This document shows, piece by piece, positions 37,422-46,954 of a stretch of DNA of 64,000 nt; within the stretch, counting starts at the first letter, position 1; the number at the start of each line of letters is the position of its first letter. The stretch comes from Pseudomonas sp. B6002. GTDB lineage: Bacteria; Pseudomonadota; Gammaproteobacteria; Pseudomonadales; Pseudomonadaceae. The stretch is taken from contig NZ_JACAOY010000021.1 in NCBI RefSeq assembly GCF_013385985.1, positions 27,776 through 91,775 on the forward strand, read 5' to 3'. The notes beneath the pieces were generated by a model. It was not told the DNA's origin. It did no database searches and saw only the letters and a program-made list of their open reading frames with translations. A program made the position numbers and the translations under genes.

Positions 37422-38828
37422 TTAATGCATGAACCCTTCCATGAACCCGGCCACGCCGGTCGCCAGCTTGCGGCGCCACGGGGCGGTGTTGGGGTTGGCC
37501 AACACCTGGTCTTCATGGACAAAACTGCGAATGATCGCGTTGTAACCCAGCCAGCGGCACGGCTCGGGCTCCCAGGCCTTGAGCGCCTCCAGGCCACGTT
37601 CGCGGATCACCCACGGCTGGTGGGTGAGCGGCGTATCCAGGCCGAGGATCAGGTCGGCCAGGGTGCGCCCACCCAGGTTGGTCGCGCCGACGCCCTCCCC
37701 GCCATAACCCCCAGACAGTGCGATGCCGGTCTTGTGGTCGCACAGCATGTGCGGTCGGAAATTGCGTGACATGCCCAGGTTGCCGCCCCACGAGTGGGTA
37801 ATCCGCACCTTTTTGAGCTGTGGGAACAGTTCGCCGAACAGGTAGCGACGCAGTTCGACTTCGCTGTCGGTCAGGTCGAAGTTATGGCGCAACTTGCCGG
37901 CGAACTGATAGCCGCCACGGGCACCAAACACCAGGCGGTTGTCGGCCGAACGCTGGCCGTAGGTGACTTGGCGACTGCTTTCGCCGAACGCCTGGCCGTG
38001 GTTCAGGCCGATTTCATCCCAGGTGCTGGCGGGCAGCGGTTCGGTGGCGACGATCAGGCTCTGCACCGGTAACTGATAGCGCCCCAATGGCGGCAATGTA
38101 TTGGCGTACCCCTCGACCGCCGGCACCACCCAGGCGGCGCGTACACCCGCCTTGGCGGTGCGCAGGCTGCCGGACTGCCAGTGGGTCACCGGGCTGTTTT
38201 CGTAGATCGTCACACCCATGCGCTCCACTGCCCGCGCAAGACCGCGCACCAGCTTGGCCGGGTGGATGGTCGCGACATGGGGTGCATAGATACCGCCATA
38301 GGGCTTGGCGATGCGGATCTGTTCGGCCAATTGTTGCGGGCTGAGCCAGCGATAATCGTCTTCGGTGAGGCCTTGGGCGTGGAGCTTGTCCAGGTAACGC
38401 CGCAGGCTGCCTTCCTGTTCCGGGTAGCGTGCGGCGCAGTACAGGGCGCCGCCTTTGCGGTAATCACACTCGATGCCTTCGCGGGCCAGCACTTGGGCGA
38501 CTTCATCGGGAATGCCGTGCAGCAGGTCAAACGAGGCGCGGCGCTGTTGCGGGGAAAGACCGGCCAGCAGACGATCCTCACTCAGCAGGTTGCCCATCAG
38601 CCAGCCGCCGTTGCGCCCGGACGCGCCGAATCCGGCAGTCTGTGCCTCGATGATCGCAATCTTCAGTTCGGGGGCCTGACGCTTCAGGTAATAGGCGGTC
38701 CACAGCCCGGTGTAGCCGGCGCCGATAATGGCCACGTTGACGTCCAGGTCATGCTCAAGGGACGGCCGCGCCACCAGCGGGTCGTCCAACTGGTCCATCC
38801 ATAAACTGATATTGCGCCATGCCGGCAT
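37422..38828 (-). CDS. FAD-dependent amine oxidase (gamma-glutamylputrescine oxidase-like)
   Basis: 468 residues of the DAO family: Rossmann motif GAGYTG at 36-41 (VAIIGAGYTGLWTAYYL), FGASGRNGGWLMGNL, and the C-terminal GGYGGEGVGATNLGGRTLADLI that contacts the flavin. Resembles PuuB-type oxidases, which oxidise glutamylated putrescine or related amines. Neighbours (cupin, polyamine-binding protein) support polyamine catabolism. The glutamyl-polyamine ligase and other puu genes are not in the window. Read from the same side as the AraC-type gene that lies upstream. Confidence 0.92.
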   Translation of the reverse strand: MPAWRNISLWMDQLDDPLVARPSLEHDLDVNVAIIGAGYTGLWTAYYLKRQAPELKIAIIEAQTAGFGASGRNGGWLMGNLLSEDRLLAGLSPQQRRASFDLLHGIPDEVAQVLAREGIECDYRKGGALYCAARYPEQEGSLRRYLDKLHAQGLTEDDYRWLSPQQLAEQIRIAKPYGGIYAPHVATIHPAKLVRGLARAVERMGVTIYENSPVTHWQSGSLRTAKAGVRAAWVVPAVEGYANTLPPLGRYQLPVQSLIVATEPLPASTWDEIGLNHGQAFGESSRQVTYGQRSADNRLVFGARGGYQFAGKLRHNFDLTDSEVELRRYLFGELFPQLKKVRITHSWGGNLGMSRNFRPHMLCDHKTGIALSGGYGGEGVGATNLGGRTLADLILGLDTPLTHQPWVIRERGLEALKAWEPEPCRWLGYNAIIRSFVHEDQVLANPNTAPWRRKLATGVAGFMEGFMH

Positions 38829-38876
38829 GCCAAGCTCCCCTACCTCGTTTCGATAGGGGGATGCTAGAGCGCAGTG

Positions 38877-39686
38877 TCAGGGGCTGTCTTGCGCGCGTGC
38901 ACGCAAAGAAATTTGTTTGACGTAGGCCTTGGGCGACTGGCCCGTGTGCTGGCGAAACGCGCTGTAGAACGCCGACAACGAATTGAAACCGGCTGCAAAC
39001 GCCAGGTCATCGACCTTGATCGGCGGCGCGGCCTTATCCAGGGCGGCGAGCAAATGCTGGAGCCGGGCCTGGTTGACGTAGCGGTAGAAGCTTTGCCCCA
39101 GCACCTGGTTCAGCAGGTAGGAAATCTGATTGCGGCTGTAGCCACACTCCTTCGCCACCCGCTGCAGGTCCAGCTCCGGGTCCAGGTAAGGTTGCTGTTG
39201 TTGGAAATAGTGCTGCAGGTCGTTGGCCATGTGCCCCAATTGCTGGGGCGACAGGCCCAGGCGGCTGACCGTGGGGCGCATCGCTTGTGTGGGTTGCTCA
39301 TGCACCAGGGACGCGTATTCATTGACCCGCCAGATCAGCCCGTCGCGCACGGTGATGGCTTCGCTGGTACGGAACGACACCAACCCTTGGCCGCCGCGCA
39401 AGGTGATGCGGTACTGGATAAACGCGGTATCGCCGTCGGCACGGATACGGTCGGTGTGCTCGATCGCCTCATCCGCGCCACGGGGCATGCTGGCTTGCAG
39501 GTACTCGCGCAACTCGGCGTAACCCACTACGCGATTCTGGAAAAAATCGTGGTACTGGATGTCCGGATGGTAGTAGGACATCACCCCATCCAGGTCGCGA
39601 TGGCGCCAGCACAGGCTGTGGCGCAACACCAGGTCGCCGGTGGCTTGGGTGTTCTGGCATGCATCGTCTGGTGCGATGTCGGGCAT
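38877..39686 (-). CDS. AraC-family regulator with SnoaL-like N-terminal domain
   Basis: 269 residues. Residues about 15-130 are a SnoaL/NTF2-like domain (RHSLCWRHRDLDGVMSYYHP, then FRTSEAITVRDGLIWRVNEY). Residues about 160-265 are an AraC DNA-binding domain with both helix-turn-helices (LDLQRVAKECGYSRNQISYL and VDDLAFAAGFNSLSAFYSAF, then HTGQSPKAYV). A small-molecule binding NTF2 domain fused to AraC is unusual. It probably controls the polyamine-type genes that follow on the same strand, 48 bases away, although it is downstream of none of them. The open frame extends upstream; ATG 39686 begins the recognisable domain. Confidence 0.88.
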   Translation of the reverse strand: MPDIAPDDACQNTQATGDLVLRHSLCWRHRDLDGVMSYYHPDIQYHDFFQNRVVGYAELREYLQASMPRGADEAIEHTDRIRADGDTAFIQYRITLRGGQGLVSFRTSEAITVRDGLIWRVNEYASLVHEQPTQAMRPTVSRLGLSPQQLGHMANDLQHYFQQQQPYLDPELDLQRVAKECGYSRNQISYLLNQVLGQSFYRYVNQARLQHLLAALDKAAPPIKVDDLAFAAGFNSLSAFYSAFRQHTGQSPKAYVKQISLRARAQDSP

Positions 39687-39943
39687 GGAAAGCTCTGCGG
39701 CGGGTAAACCCTGGAGATTGCCGAATTTTACCGGGGCCTTCAATGGCCATTTGGCACTTCTGACTAATGGCCTTTTGCCTAGTTTTGGGTAGGACATGAC
39801 CCACGTCAAAATCATGGGAAAGAACCGCCGAACGGGGCAAAAAAAGTCACCGCAGTGTTGCGAACGAATGCTACTTTGAGGGTCTTCGACGCCACGACCA
39901 GTGAAGGTCATGGCCCCCTGCCGCGAGCTAAAGGAAGCGCTCA

Positions 39944-40216
39944 ATGAACAAGGTGGGCAACATGAACAAAGTGACGTTCCCCAACGCCTGCCAGTTGATG
40001 CGCTGGCATTTTCATCCGATGGGCTTCGAGGGGAGCATGGACGCCCCCGGCAGTATGGTTGCCCGTTTGTTCGACCGCGCCAGTGGCGAAACGCTGATCG
40101 CCATCGCCGGCATTCCCTGTGCCACCGTGATGAATGCCGCCGATGTGGAGCGCATCATTGAGGCGGTGGAGGATGAGCTGGAGTCGTTTATTCCGCCGCA
40201 GTCTTTGCGGGCGTGA
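39944..40216 (+). CDS. DUF1652 protein
   Basis: 90 residues. The DUF1652 core is visible: FPNACQLMRWHFHPMGFEGSM across the start, LIAIAGIPCATVMNAADVERI in the middle. This is a Pseudomonas-specific small cytoplasmic protein family of unknown function. An AAAGGAAG site lies six bases before the ATG at 39944; an inner ATG at 39962 is possible. Divergent from the AraC-type gene. Confidence 0.92.
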   Translation: MNKVGNMNKVTFPNACQLMRWHFHPMGFEGSMDAPGSMVARLFDRASGETLIAIAGIPCATVMNAADVERIIEAVEDELESFIPPQSLRA

Positions 40217-40246
40217 CTCAGTCTTATCGGATGACTAATTCCTAAA

Positions 40247-40337
40247 TGTGGGAGCAGGCTTGCTCGCGAAGGCGGCGTGTCAGTAGATGCATTCGGTGAC
40301 TGATCGACCGCCTTCGCGGGCAAGCCCGCTCCCACAG
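40247..40337. repeat. REP pair, second sequence type
   Basis: TGTGGGAGCAGGCTTGCTCG and CGGGCAAGCCCGCTCCCACA arms, with GCGAAGGCGG next to each arm. This differs from the other seven copies (GCTCGCGAAGGC instead of GCCGGCGATGGC) and belongs to a second REP family of P. fluorescens. Between convergent DUF1652 and helicase genes. Confidence 0.88.
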
Positions 40338-40353
40338 GTGGATTGCGTTCGGT

Positions 40354-42804
40354 TTACTGGCTGCGTTGATCGTCGAAGAAGGCTTTTTTGCCGTCGACCC
40401 GCTCCGATGCACGGGGCACATTCACGCCCTGGCCTTCCGGCTTTTCTACATACCAATAGCAGTGGCTCACTGCCCGGGTAATGCCGACGTAGGCCAGGCG
40501 CAACACTTCGTCTTTTTGCGCATTGTCGTAGGGTTCGCTGTCACCGTCCTTGCCCAGGCCTGCCATGCGGTAGACCTGGTTCTTGTATGGCGAGCTGGTG
40601 ACATGCTGGCAGTCACCCAGCAGGAAAACGGCGTCCGCCTGCAGGCCCTTGGCGCTGTGATAGGTCAGTTGCTTGAGCCGGCGGGACCCGACCGGCAAGC
40701 TAGAATCCACATTAACCACAGACTGAATATGCTCTTCTATCAATGACTTATCGCTGCTTTTTCGATAGAGCATTAACACTGAATCGCCCCGTTCATAGTG
40801 CGCGAGCAACCGCCGCCCCAACGCGGCATCATCCCGCTCCAGCACGGCAACCGGTACCAATGCCCTGGGTTCGCCACTGGCCTTGGCTTTTTTGCCGGGG
40901 ATCGCCGGCGCAGCCCGCACGATATGTTCGGCAGCGTCGATGATGTGCTGGTGGCTGCGGTAGTTCTCGCTCAGCATCACGCGGGTGGTACTTGGCGACG
41001 GGAATTCCTTGTTGAACTCCATGAAATACTGGGGCGAACTGCCACGCCAGCCGTAGATCGACTGCCAGTCGTCCCCCACGCACAGCAACGAAGAGCGTTG
41101 CGCCCCGCGGCCTACGTGCATGGCCGGGCCACGGCTGCGGATTTCCCGCAGGCTGGCGCGAATCCACGAGACGATCTGCGGGGACACGTCCTGGAACTCG
41201 TCAATCATCAAGTGGGACATCGGCCGTAATAGCGGGTCGCTGAGCAGCTTGAGGTTTTCCGGGGTGTTTTCACCAAACAGCGAAAACATGCGGTTATACG
41301 TCATGATCGGCGGCGACTGGTCGAGCAAGTGGTCTTCCAGGGCTTTCCAGAAAATGCTCAGCGCCTCGAAGAAGAATCGGTCGGGGTCATCCTTGGCAAA
41401 GCTCATCTGGCCGACAGCGCTGGGCACGTCCAGGCCGAGGTTCTCGATAAAGCCGGCCGCCATCACAAAACTGTCCAGCAACGGCGCCGAGGCCAGCTCG
41501 CCCTTGACCTTGTAATCAAAGCCAGGCCCTGCCGCGGCGTCACCGGCCAGGCTGCTTAACAGCCGCCTTGAAGACTCATAACTATCTAGCCATATCAAAG
41601 GCTTACGGCAGAAAGCTTGAAACAGGGTACGCTTCACCGCCCACTCTGCACGCACCGACAACTTTGAGTTGGGACGGCTGATCTGGGCGTTTTCGCGGGA
41701 ATCGAAGCCTAGCACCACCCAGGCGTCCAGCTCAGGGATGTACCCGTGACAGTGGAACTGCGCACCATTGATCTCGACGGTCTGGCGGCTGGGCTCAATG
41801 CCTTTGATCGGCCAGGCGCCGGCCCTGAACCACAGGTCTTCGATCACATCGCAGAGTTCTTCATCACGCTTGGCGGCCAGTTCGGTCACCGCCATGCGCT
41901 TTTGCACGTCCGGGTGGTCGCGCTCCAGCTCCTTGAGCTGCAGGCCATGGCGCGCCAGCGGCGCAATCAGCTCGCGAAAGCGGGCATGCTGACCATGCAG
42001 CCGGTGATAACAGGCGTTCATCTGTTGGCGCTGGGCATCGCTGATGCGCAGGTCGAACGGGTTGCTGTCGGCGTCCTCGAAACCGGCGCTGAGGGTCTCA
42101 AAGGCCTGCAGTCGCTCAAAGCCCGGCAGGCTGCGCACCATGGGCAGGATCCGTGAGTGAAAGGTACGCACCACGGCTTGGGCTTCTTTCATGCCAAGGG
42201 GTTGGCCCCACAGGCTGAGAATCTCCATGAGCTTGTTGATGAAGTCCTTGCGTGATTCGCGGGTGAAGGTCACCACGGTCATCGAGCTCAGCTCAAACCC
42301 CAGGTAGTGGGTCAGCAACAGGATGCGCAGCACCAGCGAGGTGGACTTGCCGGCACCTGCGCCGGCGATCACGGACGTTGAGGGCGTGTCGCTGAAGATC
42401 ATTTTCCACTGCGCGGCACTGGGCTGGGCATGGGCCGGCAGCAGACGCGCCACGTCAGCCTTGATACGCTTCTTGATCTCGGCGGTCAGCGGTAGGCGCC
42501 AGTCATCGAACAGGCTGTCGTCAACGCCGGGGGCACGGTGCTCCTCGGGGCGAAAGTCACGGATCAGCAGGACTTGGCGCCCTTCCTCGATGCCGTCGGC
42601 CTTGCCTTCGCGGTAACCGTATTCCACACCGGCTTCGTGCCCACTGCGGAACCCATCGGCCTGCCCGTGCAGCCACGAAAAGCGGTGCTGCGCCCTCAAG
42701 CGCGTCAGGCCATGGCCAAACAGGCGCGCGGCCAGCCGCTTGAACAGGGGCATTTCGGCCAGAGGGCGCAGTTCAGGGGGCAGATCAGGCTGTTGTTGCG
42801 GCAC
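40354..42804 (-). CDS. UvrD/Rep-family superfamily I DNA helicase
   Basis: 816 residues. About 130 N-terminal residues are specific, then Walker A at 147-155 (AGAGAGKST), motif Ia TVVTFTRESRKDF, Walker B in IDEFQDVSP, motif III VGDDWQSIYGWRGS, motif IV VMLSENYRS, motif V TYHSAKGLQADAVFLLG and motif VI LAYVGITRA. The long insertion between Walker A and B (about 350 residues) is typical of the helicase IV/UvrD-like subgroup. It unwinds DNA 3' to 5' in repair. It stands alone. Confidence 0.94.
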   Translation of the reverse strand: MPQQQPDLPPELRPLAEMPLFKRLAARLFGHGLTRLRAQHRFSWLHGQADGFRSGHEAGVEYGYREGKADGIEEGRQVLLIRDFRPEEHRAPGVDDSLFDDWRLPLTAEIKKRIKADVARLLPAHAQPSAAQWKMIFSDTPSTSVIAGAGAGKSTSLVLRILLLTHYLGFELSSMTVVTFTRESRKDFINKLMEILSLWGQPLGMKEAQAVVRTFHSRILPMVRSLPGFERLQAFETLSAGFEDADSNPFDLRISDAQRQQMNACYHRLHGQHARFRELIAPLARHGLQLKELERDHPDVQKRMAVTELAAKRDEELCDVIEDLWFRAGAWPIKGIEPSRQTVEINGAQFHCHGYIPELDAWVVLGFDSRENAQISRPNSKLSVRAEWAVKRTLFQAFCRKPLIWLDSYESSRRLLSSLAGDAAAGPGFDYKVKGELASAPLLDSFVMAAGFIENLGLDVPSAVGQMSFAKDDPDRFFFEALSIFWKALEDHLLDQSPPIMTYNRMFSLFGENTPENLKLLSDPLLRPMSHLMIDEFQDVSPQIVSWIRASLREIRSRGPAMHVGRGAQRSSLLCVGDDWQSIYGWRGSSPQYFMEFNKEFPSPSTTRVMLSENYRSHQHIIDAAEHIVRAAPAIPGKKAKASGEPRALVPVAVLERDDAALGRRLLAHYERGDSVLMLYRKSSDKSLIEEHIQSVVNVDSSLPVGSRRLKQLTYHSAKGLQADAVFLLGDCQHVTSSPYKNQVYRMAGLGKDGDSEPYDNAQKDEVLRLAYVGITRAVSHCYWYVEKPEGQGVNVPRASERVDGKKAFFDDQRSQ

Positions 42805-43023
42805 GCGGACTCCTGCGATGAGCTTGGTTTTGAAGAGTGCGCCATGGTCGCCGGAAACTGCGCACAGTTCCAGCCAATTGCTTTGCTGTCATGAGGTTAG
42901 GCGATGAAGTGAAAGTCAAAGCGCCAGTAATCAATCGAGAGAACCGATAGGAACACGGAAGTTTTTACGCTTTTTATCGATCTTGGGCTGTTGGATCATA
43001 GATGCCATCAACTGGAGACGATC

Positions 43024-43719
43024 ATGCTTGAACTGCGACCTTTCAACTCCCTGGGCGGCGCCCGCCATGGCTGGCTTGACGCCCATCACCATTTTTCGTT
43101 CGCCGAATACCATGACCCCAAGCGTATGCACTGGGGCAACCTGCGGGTGTGGAACGACGACATCATTGCTCCTGGCACCGGCTTCCCGCAGCATCCGCAC
43201 CGCGACATGGAAATCATCACCTATGTGCGTAAAGGCGCGATCAGCCATGCGGACAACCTGGGCAACACAGGCCGCACCGAGGCCGGCGACGTACAGGTGA
43301 TGAGCGCGGGCACCGGCATTGCCCACAGCGAGTACAACCTGGAGGCCACGCCGACAGAGATTTTTCAGATCTGGATCACCCCGAATGAAGCCGGCCTGCC
43401 GCCTTCCTGGGGTGCCAAGCCGTTTCCAAAGGGTGATCGCGAGGGCTTTGTAACATTGGCCAGCGGCAAATCCGGGGACAGCGAAAGCCTGCGCATACGT
43501 GCGGATGCACGGCTGGTAGCGGCCAACTTGAAGGCTGGGGAAAGTGCCGAGTATGCGCTGGACGCAGGGCGTCGTGCGTATCTGGTGCCCGCGACGGGCG
43601 TGATTGAAGTCAATGGCTTGCGTGCAGAAGCTCGAGACGGGGTTGCAGCAGAGGATGAGCGCGTATTGCGGGTGACGGCGATTAAGGACAGTGAGATCGT
43701 GTTGGTCGATCTCGCCTGA
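43024..43719 (+). CDS. Pirin family protein (quercetinase-type bicupin)
   Basis: 231 residues, YhhW-like pirin. Metal ligands are visible in the N-terminal cupin: FPQHPHRDMEI (two His), then SAGTGIAHSEYN (His and Glu). The C-terminal half is a degenerate cupin. Related proteins break down quercetin in vitro or act as redox sensors. I chose ATG 43024 with GGAG eight bases upstream (CTGGAGACGATC); the longer frame begins earlier without a ribosome site. Divergent from the helicase gene. Confidence 0.94.
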   Translation: MLELRPFNSLGGARHGWLDAHHHFSFAEYHDPKRMHWGNLRVWNDDIIAPGTGFPQHPHRDMEIITYVRKGAISHADNLGNTGRTEAGDVQVMSAGTGIAHSEYNLEATPTEIFQIWITPNEAGLPPSWGAKPFPKGDREGFVTLASGKSGDSESLRIRADARLVAANLKAGESAEYALDAGRRAYLVPATGVIEVNGLRAEARDGVAAEDERVLRVTAIKDSEIVLVDLA

Positions 43720-43722
43720 CAC

Positions 43723-43790
43723 TTGTAGGAGCCGGCTTGCCGGCGATAGCGATCTTGCGACCGCCATCGCCAGCAAGCCGGCTCCTACAC
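43723..43790. repeat. REP pair (inverted doublet)
   Basis: GTAGGAGCCGGCTTGCCGGC and GCCAGCAAGCCGGCTCCTAC arms, one base different. It lies between the convergent pirin and pgm genes and begins three bases after the pirin stop. Confidence 0.9.
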
Positions 43791-43798
43791 AGGATTAT

Positions 43799-45442
43799 TT
43801 ATTGGCTGATGGCCCCATCTACCAACACCTGCGCCTCTTCCACCAGTTGCTTGAGGTGGTCTTCGCCAATAAAGCTCTCGGCATAGATCTTGTAGATGTC
43901 CTCGGTGCCCGATGGCCTTGCGGCAAACCAGCCGTTTTCGGTCATCACTTTCAAGCCGCCGATCGCCTGGTTGTTGCCCGGCGCGTGGCTGAGGATCTGC
44001 TGGATGCTTTCCCCGGCCAATTGCGTGGAGGTGACCTGCTCTGGCGACAGCTTGCCCAGCAGGGCCTTCTGCGCCGGTGTTGCCTTGGCATCCACACGAA
44101 TGGCGAACGGCTCACCCAGGGCGTCGGTCAGGCCACGGTAGATCTGGCTCGGGTCCTGGCCTTTGCGCGAGGTCATCTCCGCCGCCAACAGCGCAGGAAT
44201 CAGGCCGTCCTTGTCGGTGCTCCACACGGTGCCGTCCTTGCGCAGGAACGAAGCGCCAGCGCTTTCTTCACCGCCAAAGCCCAGCGAGCCTTCAAACAGG
44301 CCGTCGGCAAACCATTTGAAGCCCACCGGCACCTCGTACAGGCGACGACCAATGCGTGCGGCCACGCGGTCGATCAGGCCGCTGCTGACCACCGTCTTGC
44401 CCACGGCGGCGTCAGTGCGCCAGTCAGGACGGTTCTGGAACAGATAGTCGATGGACACGGCCAGGTAGTTGTTCGGCGCCAACAGGCCACCGGACGGGGT
44501 CACGATGCCATGGCGGTCGTGGTCCGGGTCGCAGGCGAAGGCCACGTCAAAGCGTTCTTTCAGGCCGATCAAGCCCTGCATGGCGTAGCTGGAGGACGGG
44601 TCCATACGGATCTGGCCATCCCAGTCGACGCTCATGAAGCGGAACGTCGAATCGACTTCAGTGTTCACCACGTCCAGGTTCAAGCGGTAGTGCTCGGCAA
44701 TCGCCGACCAGTAGCGCACCCCTGCTCCGCCCAGTGGGTCTACGCCCAGGCGCAGGTCGGCACTGCGGATCGCGTCCATGTCGATCACGTTGACCAGATC
44801 GGCGACATAGCTGTTGAGGTAGTCGTGACGATGGGTGGTGTCGGCCTTGAGCGCCTGCGCGTGGGTGATGCGCTTGACCCCGGCGAGCTTGTTGGCCAGC
44901 AATTCGTTGGCCTTGGCTTCGATCCACTTGGTGACGTGGGTGTCGGCCGGGCCGCCATTGGGCGGGTTGTACTTGTAGCCGCCACTTTGCGGCGGGTTGT
45001 GCGACGGCGTGATCACGATGCCGTCCGCCAGGCCGGTAGTGCGGCCACGGTTGTAGCAGATGATGGCGTGGGAAATGGCCGGAGTCGGCGTGTATTCATC
45101 GCCCTCGGCCAGCATCACGTGCACACCGTTGGCAGCCAGCACTTCCAGGGCGCTGGCACCGGCAGGCGTGGACAGCGCGTGGGTGTCCAGGCCGACAAAC
45201 AGCGGGCCGTTGATGCCTTGGGCTTCGCGGTACAGGCAGATGGCCTGGCTGATGGCAAGGACGTGCCATTCGTTGAAGCTCAGCTCGAACGAGCTGCCAC
45301 GGTGCCCGGACGTGCCAAAGGCCACGCGCTGGGTGGAGATCGCTGCATCAGGCTGGCCCGTGTAATAGGCCGTGACCAGTCGCGGGATATCCACCAGCAA
45401 CTGGGCTGGCGCCGGCTTGCCCGCAAAAGGACTGATTGTCAT
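43799..45442 (-). CDS. pgm: Phosphoglucomutase (alpha-D-glucose)
   Basis: 547 residues, the length of bacterial Pgm. Substrate-loop motif [10 protein letters not shown] at 42-51, phosphoserine motif ITPSHNPP with Ser147, metal loop DPDHDRHG, sugar-binding [12 protein letters not shown], and the phosphate-binding [15 protein letters not shown] end. It interconverts glucose 1-phosphate and glucose 6-phosphate in the cytoplasm, serving trehalose, glycogen or surface sugars. It stands alone. Confidence 0.97.
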   Translation of the reverse strand: MTISPFAGKPAPAQLLVDIPRLVTAYYTGQPDAAISTQRVAFGTSGHRGSSFELSFNEWHVLAISQAICLYREAQGINGPLFVGLDTHALSTPAGASALEVLAANGVHVMLAEGDEYTPTPAISHAIICYNRGRTTGLADGIVITPSHNPPQSGGYKYNPPNGGPADTHVTKWIEAKANELLANKLAGVKRITHAQALKADTTHRHDYLNSYVADLVNVIDMDAIRSADLRLGVDPLGGAGVRYWSAIAEHYRLNLDVVNTEVDSTFRFMSVDWDGQIRMDPSSSYAMQGLIGLKERFDVAFACDPDHDRHGIVTPSGGLLAPNNYLAVSIDYLFQNRPDWRTDAAVGKTVVSSGLIDRVAARIGRRLYEVPVGFKWFADGLFEGSLGFGGEESAGASFLRKDGTVWSTDKDGLIPALLAAEMTSRKGQDPSQIYRGLTDALGEPFAIRVDAKATPAQKALLGKLSPEQVTSTQLAGESIQQILSHAPGNNQAIGGLKVMTENGWFAARPSGTEDIYKIYAESFIGEDHLKQLVEEAQVLVDGAISQ

Positions 45443-45547
45443 GCATAAACCTCAAGAAGAAGGATTCGGAAAAAGTGACAGTTTACTGAGAGTTGGACTA
45501 CCGCGCGACGGTATCGATCCTACATCAATAAGAGAAATTTCACGCGC

Positions 45548-46954
45548 TCAACCCACCTGAGCCTGGCGCAGGGCATCGCTCAGGGCAACCAAGGCCATGT
45601 CCAGGTTGGGATGCCCCTGAAAGGTATGGCTGATGCGCAGTTGCTGGTGATGCAGGCCCGAAAGGCTGAACAGCTCGCCGGGCACCACCACGATTTGCTG
45701 GGCGAGCATGGACTGGAACACTTGGCGCATGTCCACGGCCTGGGTCGCACCCAACCAGAATGTGGCCCCGCCCGCTGGCATTCGATAGGTCACTTGCTGC
45801 CCGAGGTGCTCGTCCAGTCGCTGGCTGACCGCCCCGGCCTGCTCGCGCAGCAAATGGCGCAGGTTGCGCAAATGCTGGTCGATTCGCCCGCTGTGATAAA
45901 GGCGAGCGATCGCACGCTGGCGAATGGAGGACAACCGGAACCCGCGAAACAGGAACTGGCGCTGCAATTCACTGCTCATGCACCGGGACAGCAGGTATCC
46001 GTATGGCGCTTCTGGGCCGAGTATCTTCTCGAACGAGGAAAATACAATCAGCCGCTCCGGGTTGACCAGGTCACGCAACGCGCTCTGGGTCGACTTGAAG
46101 CTCAACTCACCGCACGTATCGTTCTCCAGCAACCAACAACCATATTGATCCAGTAACTGTGCCACCTCCAGACGGTCACGGGGTTGCAATACGCCGCCCG
46201 ATGGCAGGCTGACGGAGGACGACAGCAGCACCAGTTGCACGGGCTCATCGCGCAGCAGCCCTTCGAGCAGTGCCAGGTCGAGGCGCCCATCGGTGGCCCA
46301 AGGCAACTCGATGATACGCACCCCGGCATCTTGCAGGAGTCGCAGGATCAACCAGTCACACGGCGACTCGACAATCACCGTGGCGCCTCGCAACCTCAAG
46401 GTCTCGACCAGAATATCCAGCACACTTCGAAGATCGGCACCGATGTAAACGTCGTCGGCGTGCCAGCAGCGAATGGGCGAGGTGGTGTAGCGGGCCGCCA
46501 GTGCCGCTCGTAACTCCCACACGCCACAAGGCTGGGACCAGGGCTGCAACTCGCGCGGGTACTGGCGCACCAGTTCGCGTTCCAATCGCAGCAAGGTCGC
46601 ATCCAGGGATGCCAGCAAGGTGGGCTCGTCGCCACTGAGCACCACCATGCCTGGACGGCGGGCCGCGATGTAGAGCCTTTCGAGCAGGTCGCCTCCGGAA
46701 CACGGCGCCGGGCTGCCTGCCAGTGGCCAGGCGTAGTAGCCCGATTTGGCCACCGAATAGACCCGCCCTTCTTTTTCAAGCAGCGAATACGCATATTGAA
46801 TGGTCGAAATCGACACATTCAGGCGCCCGGACAACTGCCGCAACGACGGCAGTTTCACCCGTGTATCCGTGCTGACCTCGTTGATCAGATTGATCATGTA
46901 GCGGTAGACCGCCTGATAGGCGAAATCGGTCTGCCGCGTGCCTCGCAGCATCAT
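45548..46954 (-). CDS. MocR-type regulator (GntR helix-turn-helix + aminotransferase domain)
   Basis: 468 residues. Residues 10-75 are a GntR winged helix (LPSLRQLSGRLNVSISTIQYAYSLLEKEGRV, residues 35-65, in two pieces). Residues about 90-468 are a fold-type I aminotransferase domain with PLP lysine Lys310 (SSFEKILGP) and phosphate loop region. Such regulators sense PLP or an amino compound. Its start overlaps the stop of the unknown gene upstream by four bases (ATGA), so both are made together. Its target is unknown; autoregulation of this pair is the first guess. Confidence 0.92.
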   Translation of the reverse strand: MMLRGTRQTDFAYQAVYRYMINLINEVSTDTRVKLPSLRQLSGRLNVSISTIQYAYSLLEKEGRVYSVAKSGYYAWPLAGSPAPCSGGDLLERLYIAARRPGMVVLSGDEPTLLASLDATLLRLERELVRQYPRELQPWSQPCGVWELRAALAARYTTSPIRCWHADDVYIGADLRSVLDILVETLRLRGATVIVESPCDWLILRLLQDAGVRIIELPWATDGRLDLALLEGLLRDEPVQLVLLSSSVSLPSGGVLQPRDRLEVAQLLDQYGCWLLENDTCGELSFKSTQSALRDLVNPERLIVFSSFEKILGPEAPYGYLLSRCMSSELQRQFLFRGFRLSSIRQRAIARLYHSGRIDQHLRNLRHLLREQAGAVSQRLDEHLGQQVTYRMPAGGATFWLGATQAVDMRQVFQSMLAQQIVVVPGELFSLSGLHHQQLRISHTFQGHPNLDMALVALSDALRQAQVG

